Assembly (NCBI RefSeq): GCF_016741775.1
Contig: NZ_JAERRK010000004.1
Span: forward strand, 248,001 to 312,000
From: Streptomyces actinomycinicus
GTDB taxonomy: Bacteria > Actinomycetota > Actinomycetes > Streptomycetales > Streptomycetaceae
DNA: 64,000 nt
Direction: 5' to 3'
This document shows, in pieces, positions 17,660-25,912 of the stretch. Positions within the stretch are counted from its first letter, which is position 1; the number at the start of each line of letters is the position of its first letter. The notes under the pieces were generated by a model, which saw only the letters and a program-made list of their open reading frames with translations, had not been told where the DNA came from and did not search any database. A program made the position numbers and the translations under genes.

Positions 17660-18523
17660 TCACTCGGACGTGCAGGTCGGGACGCCGTCCAGCCAGGCCG
17701 GGCCCTGGATGTAGATGTTGGTGACCCAGGCGTGGTAGTCGGGGAGGTAGGACCAGGCGTCGTTGGTGTAGCCCTCGGCGGTGACGACCTCGGCGTGCTT
17801 CTGGCAGGCGACGCGGATGGTGGTCGGACCGGGGAAGGCGTAGACGCGGGCGGCCCGCAGGGAGGGCTCCGCCTTGGTCCAGACACCGGTGCCCCAGGTG
17901 CGGAAGACCGGGCCTTCCACGGTCGCGGTGTTGATGCGGACGGCCCCGAAGTAGTCTCCGCCGAGGCGGACGTCACTGACCATCAGCTTGGTTCCGGACT
18001 GCCGGGCCTCCACCATCTTGCCGGCGCCGAGGTAGAGGGCGATGTGGTGCAGGTCCGCGGAGGTGCCGTAGGCGAGCAGGTCGCCGGGGCGCAGCGGGGC
18101 GAGGCCGTCCGCCGCGGTGAAGCGGTCGGCGGTGCGGTAGGTGTAGTACTGGGTGCTCGCGTCCCCGTTGAGGATGTCGGCGCCGGTGGCCTGGGCGTAG
18201 GCGTACCGGACCAGGCCGGAGCAGTCGAAGCCGAGGCGTTCGGGGTCGTGTTCGCTTGCCGGGTCGGTGGGGTCCACCGTGCCGTAGGTGGGGCCGGGCC
18301 GGGCCCCGTGGCCGCCGCCCCAGGTGTACCAGGTACCGGCTGCGACCTGTGCGCAGGCTGCGTCGACGGCCCGTTCGGCCGCCGTGGAGGCGCCCGGCGC
18401 GAGGACGCCGCAGTCGCCGGCCGCCGTCCTGGCCGGCCCGTGTGCGGCGATCGCGGACGGGGTGAGGAACAGCGCGGTGAGCAGGGTGATGAGTGTGGCG
18501 ATGGCTCCGGTTCGCCTGAGCAT
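17660..18523 (-). CDS. secreted NlpC/P60-family peptidase
   Basis: A protein of 287 residues. A Sec signal peptide (MLRRTGAIATL, a hydrophobic core, cleavage near SAIAAHG) is followed by an NlpC/P60 domain. Its catalytic Cys is in the segment FDCSGLVRYAYAQATG and its His in DLHHIALYLGAGKMVEA. The C-terminal 80 residues (WTKAEPSLRAARVYAFPGP onward) look like an SH3-type wall-binding module. Such enzymes cut the gamma-D-Glu-diaminopimelate or related bonds in peptidoglycan. It is monocistronic and convergent with helR. Confidence 0.88.
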   Translation of the reverse strand: MLRRTGAIATLITLLTALFLTPSAIAAHGPARTAAGDCGVLAPGASTAAERAVDAACAQVAAGTWYTWGGGHGARPGPTYGTVDPTDPASEHDPERLGFDCSGLVRYAYAQATGADILNGDASTQYYTYRTADRFTAADGLAPLRPGDLLAYGTSADLHHIALYLGAGKMVEARQSGTKLMVSDVRLGGDYFGAVRINTATVEGPVFRTWGTGVWTKAEPSLRAARVYAFPGPTTIRVACQKHAEVVTAEGYTNDAWSYLPDYHAWVTNIYIQGPAWLDGVPTCTSE

Positions 18524-18755
18524 GCCGGGACCCCCGTTTCCTGGTCTGGTCGTTGCGGTCGGGGTGGGTCGAGACGGTCTGGTGCACAGGCTTCCCGGCC
18601 GGGGTGCGCCGGTCGAGACCGCCGGGCGGACCTCCCGGGACGGGCAACGGGAAACCCTCGGGAAACCCCGGCCCGGCAGGGCGGCCGTCCGGCGGCAGGG
18701 GCGTGCGGAGACCGCCGGCGGGACGCCCGGCGGTGCGTACGTGCGTACGTGCGCA
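18524..18755. other. upstream region of the NlpC/P60 gene
   Basis: No gene was found. The region holds the presumed promoter of the NlpC/P60 gene and, near 18735-18752, an alternating gtgcgtacgtgcgtacgt tract. Confidence 0.4.
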
Positions 18756-18946
18756 GGACGTTCAGTGGCGCGGACGTGCCGACGCAGCGCGGTCGTTCAG
18801 TGGCGCTGACGTGCCGACGCAGCACGGTCGTTCAGTGGCGCTGACGTGCCGACGCAGCACGGTCGTTCAGTGGCGCTGACGTGCCGACGCAGCACGGTCG
18901 TTCAGTGGCGCTGACGTGCCGACGCAGCACGGTCGTTCAGTGGCGC
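18756..18946. repeat. 35-bp tandem repeat spanning the WD40 gene stop codon
   Basis: Five full copies plus a 16-bp partial copy occur at an exact 35-bp spacing (the shared ggtcgttcag block starts at 18791, 18826, 18861, 18896 and 18931). The first copy, from 18756, is more diverged. The innermost copy contains the last codons and the TGA of the WD40 gene, so every copy repeats the CAC-TGA end. Confidence 0.9.
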
Positions 18947-21900
18947 GGGCATGCGGAGGTGTGGAGGGCCGGCTCGCCGGGGAGCAGGGTGTGGCGGGTG
19001 GCCGGGTCCATGGTTCTGTCCATGCGGCAGACGTCCGCCAGCCGCGCCCCGACGTCCAGGCTCCACATGCGGACCGTGCCGTCGTTGCTGCTGCTCGCCA
19101 CGGTCCGGCCGTCGGGTGCGAAGGCCACGCCCCACACCGCGTTGGTGTGACCGGTGAGCGTGGCCCAGGGCCGCCGGCCGGGCACGTCCCACAGGCGTAC
19201 CGTCCGGTCGTTGCCGCTGCTGGCGAGAAGCCGTCCGTCCGGGGAGAAGGCGAGTCCGCGCACCGAGCCGGTGTGGCCGGTCAGCGAGCCGAGGGGGCGG
19301 TGCCGTGGGACGTCCCACAGGCGTACGGTGCCGTCGTTGCCGCAGCTGGCCAGGGTGCGGCCGCCGGGGTCGAAGGCGACGCCCCGGACCGCGCCGGTGT
19401 GGCCGGTCAGCGTGGCCAGCGGCCGGTGCGTCCGCGCGTCCCACAGACGCACCGTCAGGTCGTCGCCGGCGCTGGCCAGTGTCCGGCCGTCGGGGCTGAA
19501 GGCGACGGCGTTGACGTAGTCGGCGTGGCCGGTGAGGACGGCGAGCGGGTGGTGGCCGGTGACGTCCCAGAGGCGAAGGGTGCGGTCGGCACCGGCGGAG
19601 GCGAGGGTGCGGCCGTCCGGCGCGAACGCCACCGCGAACACGGCTCCGTGGTGGCCGTGCAGCACGGCGCTCGGACGATGGGCCGCGAGGTCCCAGAGGA
19701 CCACCGTCCCGTCGGAGCCGGCCGAGGCGAGGGTGCGACCGTCCGGCGCGAAGGCGACCGTGGTGACGCTTCCCTGCCGGCTCTCCAGGGTCGTCGTAGT
19801 GTCGCGCCGGGCGGGGTCCCACAGGCGTACGGTGTGGTCGGCGTCGGCGGTGGCCAGCAGCCGCCCGTCCGGGCGGTAGGTGACGGCGGAGACCTCGGTG
19901 AACGGGTGTGCGGCCAGGCTCCTGCCGCGCAGGTCCCACAGGACCACGGACTGGTCGAACCCGCCGGTGGCCAGGAGCGTGCCGGTGGGGTCGACGGCGA
20001 CGGACATCACGTAGTCGGTGTGTCCGGTGAGGGTGGTGACGAGCCGTCCGCTGCGGACGTCCCAGAGTCTGGTCGTACTGTCGCCGCTCGAGCTGATCAC
20101 GGTGGTGCCGTCGGGGGTGTAGGCCACGGCGTTGACGTCGTCGCTGTGCCCGGTGAGCACGGCGGCCGCCCGCCGCCCGTCGACGTCCCACAGTCGTACC
20201 GTACGGTCCACTCCCCCGCTGGCCAGGCTCCGGCCGTCGGGCGCGAACGCCAGGCCGAGCACCTCGTCGGTGTGACCGTGCAGGACGGCCACCTGCTCGG
20301 CCCGGCGCGGGTCCCACAGCCGTACGGTCCGGTCGGCGCCGGCCGAGGCCAGCAGCTTGCCGTCGGGGGCGAACGCGAGTGCGTCGACCTGACCGGAGTG
20401 GCCGGTGAGGCGGGCCTTCCGCCGGGGGGTGCCGGCCGTGTCCCAGAGCTGGACGGCTCCGTCGGTGGTGGCGACGGCGAGGGTGTGGCCGTGGGGGGTG
20501 AAGGCGACGGCGCGGGCGCCACCGGTGTCCGCCGCCGGCAGGGGGGTGGCGCGGGCGGAGCGGCCGGGGGACCACAGCCGTACGGGTCCCAGGGACGAGG
20601 TGACGGCGAGGGTACGGCCGTCCGGGCTGAAGGCGACGGCGCGGATCCGGCCGGGGACGGTGAGCGTCGCGGTGGTCCGGTGGTCGGTCAGCCGGCGCAG
20701 CCGGACCGTGCCGTCCGAGCTGCCGGTGGCCAGCAGCCGGCCGCCCGGCGCGAAGGCGACCGCGTTGACCGGCCCGCGGTGTCCGCCGAGCCGGGCCGCG
20801 AAGGGCTCCGCCTGGGTGCTGAGCAGGGCGCCGCGGGCCGTGGCGGTCGGTTCGGTGCGGTAGGCCGCGGCGGCGAGCAGCATGGATGCCTCGGGGCGGC
20901 CCCCGGCCAGCAGGGTCGACCGGACGGCGAGTGCCTGGGAGCGGGCGAGGCGCTCCTGGGCGAGCGCGTCGGCCCGCTGCCGGTAGGCGAGAGCGCCGGC
21001 GGCCAGGGCGCAGCCGAGCAGAACGACGAGGGTGGCCACCATCGCCTGTCGCAGCCGGGACTGACGACGGGCCAGGCGCTGCCGGGTCTCCTCCTCCGCC
21101 TGGCTGGCGCGCAGGAACGCGTCCTCGACGGGACCGAGCGGGCCGAGGCCGTCCGCGTCCCCGGCCCAGGTGCGCACGGTGTCCAGCCGGGCGCCCCGGT
21201 AGAGCGCCGACGGGTCGCGGCCCTCGCGTTCCCAGGCGGCTGCCGCGTGGGCGAGCTGCTGACGGGCGAGGAGGCCCGCCCGGTCGGCGCTGATCCAGGT
21301 GCGCAGGCGGGGCCAGCTGTGCAGCAGGGCCTCATGGGTGATCTCGACGCTGTCGCTGTCGACGGTGACGAGCCGGGCGCGGACCAAGACGTCGAGCGCG
21401 GTGCCGGCGCCCTCCGCGTCGGCGAGCTGTGTCATGAGGGCGGTACGGCCGACCCGGCGCCGGGTCGCGCCGGCTCCGTCGGAGACCTGCACGAGCCGGG
21501 ACAGGATGCGCCGGATGGTCTGCTGCTCGGCGGGGTACAGCTGGGCGAAGGCGTCCTCGGCGGTGCGTGCCACGGCGCCCTGGATGCCGCCGGTGCTCTC
21601 GTACCCCGCGACGGTCAGCGCCCCGGACTCGCGGTGGCGCCAGGTGGCCAGCAGTGCGTGGGAGACCAGCGGGAGCGCGCCGGAGGGAACGGTCTGCGCG
21701 CCGGGTTCCGCGGTCAGCCCGGCGTCCCGCAGCAGCACCGGGAGCAGGCCGGGGTCGAGGGTGACGCCGGCCAGTTCGGCCGGCCGGGTGACGGATTCCC
21801 GTAGCTCCGCGGTGGTCATCGGGGGCAGTACGTAGAGGCCGTCGGTGAAGACGGGGGCGAGTTCCGGCAGTTCGAGACAGCGGCCGGAGAAGTCCGCGCG

Positions 21901-22797
21901 TACGCCGAGGACGACCGCCGCGGGGTCGTGGGCGGGTGACGGCGGTGGGGCGGCCAGGGTGCACAGCACGCGGGCGAAGGTGCGCCGTTCGGTGTCGTCG
22001 GCGCAGAGGGTGAAGAGTTCCTCGAACTGGTCGACGAGCAGGACGAGCCGGGGCGGTGGTGGTGGCCGCTGCCCGGCCGGCGTCGGCTCCGTGCGGGTCC
22101 GTACGGCCGTCAGGAGGGCCTCGGGCTGTTCGCCCAGCTGGGCGGCGGTGAGATCCAGGTCGCCGCCGAGGGCCTTGGCGGTGCGTTCCAGCAGCTCGTC
22201 CAGCGGGTGCGCGGTCGGTGTGAGGGTGACGACCGGCCACCGGCCGGCGCCGGCCATCGGGAAGCCGCCGGGGCGCCGGAGTGCGGGCACGAGACCGGCG
22301 TTGAGCAGGGACGACTTGCCTGCGCCCGAGGGGCCGACGAGCAGCAGCGGCCCTTCGCCGATCCGGCCGAAGAGCCGTTCCACGAGCGCGGCCGTGGCCC
22401 GTTCCCGGCCGAAGAACCGGCCGGCGTCCTGTGTGGTGAACGCGGACAGTCCCGGATACGGGCAGGCGGGGCCGGTGACATCGTTGCCGTCGTCCGGTTC
22501 GGCCGGGCGCGGCGGTGCGACCAGCCGCAGCAACGCGCCCTCGGCCCGCAGGATCTGGTCGCAGCGGCGGGCCACGTCGAGGGTGGCCCGTTTCGCACCG
22601 GTCTCGATCTTGCTCAGATAGCCCTTGCTGTAGTGGGTCTGTCTGGCCAGGTCGGCGAGCGACAGGCCGCGCTGCTGCCTCAGTCGTCGTAGTTGTGCGG
22701 GGAAGGACGGCGTGGTCGGCGCCGTCCGTTCCCCGTCGTTCTCGTTGCGGTCGCCGGTGTCGGCTCCCTGTTGCGGCTCCCCCAAGGCGTCCCCCAT
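18937..22797 (-). CDS. XRE-HTH, STAND NTPase and 14-repeat WD40 protein
   Basis: About 1286 residues. An XRE helix-turn-helix (about 36-85, LRRLRQQRGLSLADLARQTH) is followed by a STAND-type NTPase with Walker A GPSGAGKS (155-162) and Walker B LVLLVDQFEEL. One transmembrane helix lies near 580-602 (MVATLVVLLGCALAAGALAY). The C-terminus carries 14 WD40 repeats ending in motifs such as DGTVRLWD, enough for two seven-bladed propellers. The architecture fits signal-sensing STAND proteins of actinobacteria in which the propeller holds ligand or partner. I used the ATG at 22797, but the ribosome site is poor. No operon partner is visible. Confidence 0.88.
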   Translation of the reverse strand: MGDALGEPQQGADTGDRNENDGERTAPTTPSFPAQLRRLRQQRGLSLADLARQTHYSKGYLSKIETGAKRATLDVARRCDQILRAEGALLRLVAPPRPAEPDDGNDVTGPACPYPGLSAFTTQDAGRFFGRERATAALVERLFGRIGEGPLLLVGPSGAGKSSLLNAGLVPALRRPGGFPMAGAGRWPVVTLTPTAHPLDELLERTAKALGGDLDLTAAQLGEQPEALLTAVRTRTEPTPAGQRPPPPPRLVLLVDQFEELFTLCADDTERRTFARVLCTLAAPPPSPAHDPAAVVLGVRADFSGRCLELPELAPVFTDGLYVLPPMTTAELRESVTRPAELAGVTLDPGLLPVLLRDAGLTAEPGAQTVPSGALPLVSHALLATWRHRESGALTVAGYESTGGIQGAVARTAEDAFAQLYPAEQQTIRRILSRLVQVSDGAGATRRRVGRTALMTQLADAEGAGTALDVLVRARLVTVDSDSVEITHEALLHSWPRLRTWISADRAGLLARQQLAHAAAAWEREGRDPSALYRGARLDTVRTWAGDADGLGPLGPVEDAFLRASQAEEETRQRLARRQSRLRQAMVATLVVLLGCALAAGALAYRQRADALAQERLARSQALAVRSTLLAGGRPEASMLLAAAAYRTEPTATARGALLSTQAEPFAARLGGHRGPVNAVAFAPGGRLLATGSSDGTVRLRRLTDHRTTATLTVPGRIRAVAFSPDGRTLAVTSSLGPVRLWSPGRSARATPLPAADTGGARAVAFTPHGHTLAVATTDGAVQLWDTAGTPRRKARLTGHSGQVDALAFAPDGKLLASAGADRTVRLWDPRRAEQVAVLHGHTDEVLGLAFAPDGRSLASGGVDRTVRLWDVDGRRAAAVLTGHSDDVNAVAYTPDGTTVISSSGDSTTRLWDVRSGRLVTTLTGHTDYVMSVAVDPTGTLLATGGFDQSVVLWDLRGRSLAAHPFTEVSAVTYRPDGRLLATADADHTVRLWDPARRDTTTTLESRQGSVTTVAFAPDGRTLASAGSDGTVVLWDLAAHRPSAVLHGHHGAVFAVAFAPDGRTLASAGADRTLRLWDVTGHHPLAVLTGHADYVNAVAFSPDGRTLASAGDDLTVRLWDARTHRPLATLTGHTGAVRGVAFDPGGRTLASCGNDGTVRLWDVPRHRPLGSLTGHTGSVRGLAFSPDGRLLASSGNDRTVRLWDVPGRRPWATLTGHTNAVWGVAFAPDGRTVASSSNDGTVRMWSLDVGARLADVCRMDRTMDPATRHTLLPGEPALHTSACPRH

Positions 22798-22961
22798 GGC
22801 AAAGCGTTGCCCAGGCCGTGAGACGGCGGGAGCCCAGGTTACTGCCGGGGTGGGACACGTGGCCCAGCCAAGGGTGGGGAGTGACCGAAAACGAGCTTCC
22901 GGAACCGCGGCTGCGGTTCCGGAAGCTCCCCCCGTGGCCCCTCCGCCGGCCGAAGGTGGGG

Positions 22962-23330
22962 TTACGGCCGGTTGAGGGTGATGGAGTTGATCGGAGTGAG
23001 GTCGGCGTAGACGCCCGTGCCCTCGGCGATGGGGGCGCCGCAGCCGGCACCGTTGTAGCCCGTGCACAGGCTCGCGGTGGCACCGCCGTACTGGTTGTTC
23101 AGGACCCAGTGGCGGCCGAACTGGTTGCTGAGGTTGTGCGGGCCGTAGCTGTAGAAGACCAGGCTCGGCGACTGGGCCGGGTTCTGGTTCTGCGGGTAGA
23201 CGCACACGGCGCCGTCCGGGCAGCCGGCCCACGGGTCGGCCGCCGGCTTGGCGTGCGCCGCGCCGGTCATGGCCATCACGGCGGCAGCGGCGGTGGCGAA
23301 CGCGGCAGCCCCGCGAATCGTCTTGCGCAT
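22962..23330 (-). CDS. secreted peptidase inhibitor family I36-like protein
   Basis: A protein of 122 residues. The signal peptide (MRKTIRG, an Ala-rich core, cleavage after AAHA) is followed by a small Cys-containing domain with CPDGAVCVYPQN, PSLVFYSYGPHNL, YGGATASLCTGYNG and NSITLNRP. This pattern is typical of the I36 (SMI) crystallin-like family secreted by streptomycetes, which inhibits metalloproteases in characterised cases. AAGGGGGAA precedes the ATG. The specificity of this copy is unknown. Confidence 0.8.
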   Translation of the reverse strand: MRKTIRGAAAFATAAAAVMAMTGAAHAKPAADPWAGCPDGAVCVYPQNQNPAQSPSLVFYSYGPHNLSNQFGRHWVLNNQYGGATASLCTGYNGAGCGAPIAEGTGVYADLTPINSITLNRP

Positions 23331-23736
23331 GGTTCCCCCTTGCAGTTCTTCTGCGTCGTCGCAGGTCGTGCTCGGTGCTGACGGCACCAGCGTTGCGGCC
23401 GCGCCCCGCCGCGGTCGACGGGTTTCCCGTCGCCCATCGCCCTGCCCGGGTGGGAAACCGTGGCTGAGCAGGAGGAGCGGGAGGGCGTGGGCAACCGGCC
23501 GGGGGCCGCGGCGGGCATGGGGACGGTGGCGGGCCCTGTGGCCGGCACCTGGCGGTGAGGGTCGGTGCCTGGCGGTGGGGGCTGCGGAGCCGCGGAACGG
23601 CGGTGGGGTCGGTGCCTCGTCCGGGGCGGGCCCGAACGGCCCAGCGGTGCCGCGCCGTTCGCGGGTTCGGCGGGCCCGGCGGTCAGACTTGTCGGGCCGT
23701 GGCATCCGCTTGCGCTCGAAGGGAACCAGCCCGCCC
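23331..23736. other. divergent intergenic region, I36-type gene and SDR
   Basis: No gene is seen in these 406 bases. It must carry the promoters of the two divergent genes. A short direct duplication (ctggcggtg repeated about 20 bp apart near 23549-23577) is the only visible structure. Confidence 0.35.
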
Positions 23737-24531
23737 ATGCACATCGATCTGACAGGACGCACCGCACTGGTCACCGGCTCCACGCAGGGCATCGGCGCGG
23801 CCATCGCCGTCGCCCTCGCCCGGGCCGGGGCCCGCGTGGGCGTCAACGGGCGTGACGAGAAGCGGGTGGCCGAGAGTGTCGCGGCGCTGGCCCGCGAGGC
23901 TCCCGGCGGGCAACTGGTGCCGGTGGCCGCCGACGTGGCGGGCGACGAGGGCGTGGCCCGGGTGGCGGAGGCGCTGCCGCAGGTGGACATCCTCGTCAAC
24001 AACCTGGGCGTCTTCGGCGCCGCCGACCCGTTGGAGATCACCGACGAGGAGTGGCGGCGCTACTTCGAGGTGAACGTCCTCGCCGCCGTACGGCTGACCC
24101 GGCTGTACCTGCCGCGGATGACGGAGCGGGGCTGGGGGCGGGTGCAGTACGTCGCCAGCGACTCGGCGGTCGCCATCCCCGCGGAGATGATCCACTACGG
24201 GATGTCGAAGACGGCGCTGCTGGCGGTGAGCCGGGGGTTCGCCAAGAAGGCGGCGGGCACGGGCGTGACGGTGAACTCCGTCATCGCGGGGCCCACGCAC
24301 ACCGGTGGCGTCGAGGACTTCGTGTACGGCCTCGTGGACCGGGAGCTGCCCTGGGAGGAGGCGCAGCGGGTGTTCATGCGGGAACACCGCCCGCAGTCGC
24401 TGCTGCAGCGGCTGATCGAGCCGGAGGAGATCGCGCACATGGTGGTCTACCTCAGCTCCGAGCAGGCATCCGCCACGACCGGCGGTGCGCTTCGGGTCGA
24501 CGGCGGTTACATCGACTCGATCCTTCCCTGA
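23737..24531 (+). CDS. short-chain dehydrogenase/reductase (SDR)
   Basis: A protein of 264 residues with a complete classical SDR. The cofactor motif TGSTQGIGAA is at 13-22, NNLG follows strand 4, and the substrate-site Ser lies in YVASDSAVAIP. The catalytic pair is in IHYGMSKTALL (Y-x-x-x-K, here YGMSK), and the C-terminus ends GGALRVDGGYIDS. It reduces or oxidises a carbonyl or alcohol with NAD(P)H. GAAGGGA lies about a dozen bases upstream of the ATG, slightly far. It points toward, but is not co-transcribed with, the carbamoyltransferase operon. Its role in that pathway is unproven. Confidence 0.88.
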   Translation: MHIDLTGRTALVTGSTQGIGAAIAVALARAGARVGVNGRDEKRVAESVAALAREAPGGQLVPVAADVAGDEGVARVAEALPQVDILVNNLGVFGAADPLEITDEEWRRYFEVNVLAAVRLTRLYLPRMTERGWGRVQYVASDSAVAIPAEMIHYGMSKTALLAVSRGFAKKAAGTGVTVNSVIAGPTHTGGVEDFVYGLVDRELPWEEAQRVFMREHRPQSLLQRLIEPEEIAHMVVYLSSEQASATTGGALRVDGGYIDSILP

Positions 24532-24677
24532 CCGTGTTCACGTCCCCGCACGCTTCGTCAGCCGGAACACGATCCCGGTGGCCGTCCGTTCGCGGCCCCC
24601 GGCTGTGCATGCGTCGAGCCGGCCGTCGAGCGCGCGCATCCACTGGTGGGCCTCAGCCCCCGCGCCTGGCCGGGCGT

Positions 24678-24720
24678 GCCGAGGGGCCGGGCGCGTGTGG
24701 TGCGGGCCGGGCCCCTCGGC
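24678..24720. terminator. 11-bp perfect stem between the SDR and the histidine phosphatase gene
   Basis: GCCGAGGGGCC pairs with GGCCCCTCGGC across a 21-nt loop just past the end of the minus-strand operon and 150 bp past the SDR stop. It is probably bidirectional. Confidence 0.65.
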
Positions 24721-24727
24721 GTGCGGG

Positions 24728-25354
24728 TCAGGTCAAGTGGTGGGTGTCGTTGAGGGTCTGCACCGTGGCGGTGCCGTCCTCGTCGTACGTCACCGTCGAC
24801 AGGGAGGCCGCCGCGACTTCCATGCGGAACAAGCTGTGCGCCGGGGCCTGGAGGGCGAGGCGGATCAGGGTTCTGAGCGGTCCGACGTGGGAGACGACCA
24901 GAACCGTGGCGCCGGCGTACCGGGCCATGAGGCCGTCTCTCACCGCGGTGACCCGGCGGGTGACCTGTCGCATGGTCTCGCCCCCGCCCGAGGGGGGACT
25001 GTCGGGCGAGGCGAACCATGCGTTCAGGTCGTCCGGGTGGCGTTCGCGGACTTCGGCGAAGGTCAGGCCCTCCCAGCCGCCGAAGTCCGCTTCCCGCAGG
25101 TCCCGGTCGACCTGGACGCCCAGGCCGAGGCGCGCGGCCACGGAACCGGCGGTCTCCCGGCAGCGCCGCATCGGTGACGTGACGACCGCGTCGATGCCGC
25201 CGCGGCGGGCGAGGGCGTCCGCTGCCGCCCGGGCCTGGTCGCGTCCGACCGGGGAGAGTCCCGGGTCGGATCCTCCGCTGCCGGAGAGCCGCCGTTGCGG
25301 GGTGAGCAGGGTTTCGCCGTGCCGCAGCAGTACGAGCGTCGTCACGTCCCTCAC
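24728..25354 (-). CDS. histidine phosphatase superfamily (phosphoglycerate mutase-like) protein
   Basis: A protein of 208 residues. The catalytic LVLLRHGET motif lies at the very start, with LREADFGGWEGLTFAEV and the second His in VLVVSHVGPLRTLI, as in cobC/gpmB-type phosphatases. The GTG at 25354 overlaps the stop of the SRPBCC gene as GTGA, which decides the start over a longer upstream frame. It is the last gene of the five-gene operon. In such clusters a phosphatase of this type could dephosphorylate a small intermediate. The substrate is not readable. Confidence 0.85.
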   Translation of the reverse strand: MRDVTTLVLLRHGETLLTPQRRLSGSGGSDPGLSPVGRDQARAAADALARRGGIDAVVTSPMRRCRETAGSVAARLGLGVQVDRDLREADFGGWEGLTFAEVRERHPDDLNAWFASPDSPPSGGGETMRQVTRRVTAVRDGLMARYAGATVLVVSHVGPLRTLIRLALQAPAHSLFRMEVAAASLSTVTYDEDGTATVQTLNDTHHLT

Positions 25355-25830
25355 TTCGCGTTCTTCGCGAAGTGGTCCCGGACGGCGTCGGTCTGCTTCT
25401 CCATCACGTCGATGATGGCCTCGACCACGTTCAGGTCGGCGTCCTCGGCGATCTCCAGGATCCGGGACCACTCGAAGAAGCTGCGGGCCGGGTCGTTGGT
25501 GATGGGGCGCACGCGGATGGTGGCCTCGTAGCTCTGGACCCCGCTGGTGGGGGCGACGGCCCGGTAGGACTGGGTCTTGTTGATCTCGTCCCGGGCGGCG
25601 ATCTCCTGCTGGACCAGGCCGCCGTTGAGCGTGAGCCTGAAGTCGTAGCGGGCCGGGACGGTGTCGACCGAGCCGCCCTCCGTCCAGGTGACGTCGGTGT
25701 GGATGTCCAGGTCGCCCGGGGAGACGATCTCGAGAATCTGCATGGCGTCACGGACCGTCCCCCACACGGTGTCCGGGTCGGCCTCGAGGATGGTGGAGTG
25801 GTACATGGTGTGCTTGCGCTGGATCGGCAC
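25351..25830 (-). CDS. SRPBCC-family (polyketide cyclase-like) protein
   Basis: A protein of 159 residues with the helix-grip layout. It begins HSTILEADPDTVWGTVRDAMQILE, continues through beta-strands (SYEATIRVRPITN, FFEWSRILEI), and ends with the long amphipathic helix LNVVEAIIDVMEKQTDAVRDHF. The GTG start at 25830 follows AGAAGGAA; an internal Met at residue 9 is less likely. It lies 82 bp after the carbamoyltransferase and overlaps the phosphatase. Ligand binding, cyclase or dehydratase activity are possible for this family. No catalytic residue can be asserted here. Confidence 0.82.
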   Translation of the reverse strand: MPIQRKHTMYHSTILEADPDTVWGTVRDAMQILEIVSPGDLDIHTDVTWTEGGSVDTVPARYDFRLTLNGGLVQQEIAARDEINKTQSYRAVAPTSGVQSYEATIRVRPITNDPARSFFEWSRILEIAEDADLNVVEAIIDVMEKQTDAVRDHFAKNAK

Positions 25831-25912
25831 GGGGTGTTCCTTCTTCTGGTAGGTGACGCGGTCGGTCCGGGTGACCCACGCGTCGGACGGTTCGGTGCGG
25901 CCGCCCTCGCGG

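Noticed and set aside
18756..18946. CRISPR array
   Set aside because: The 35-bp units follow each other directly with no variable spacers and no cas genes nearby.
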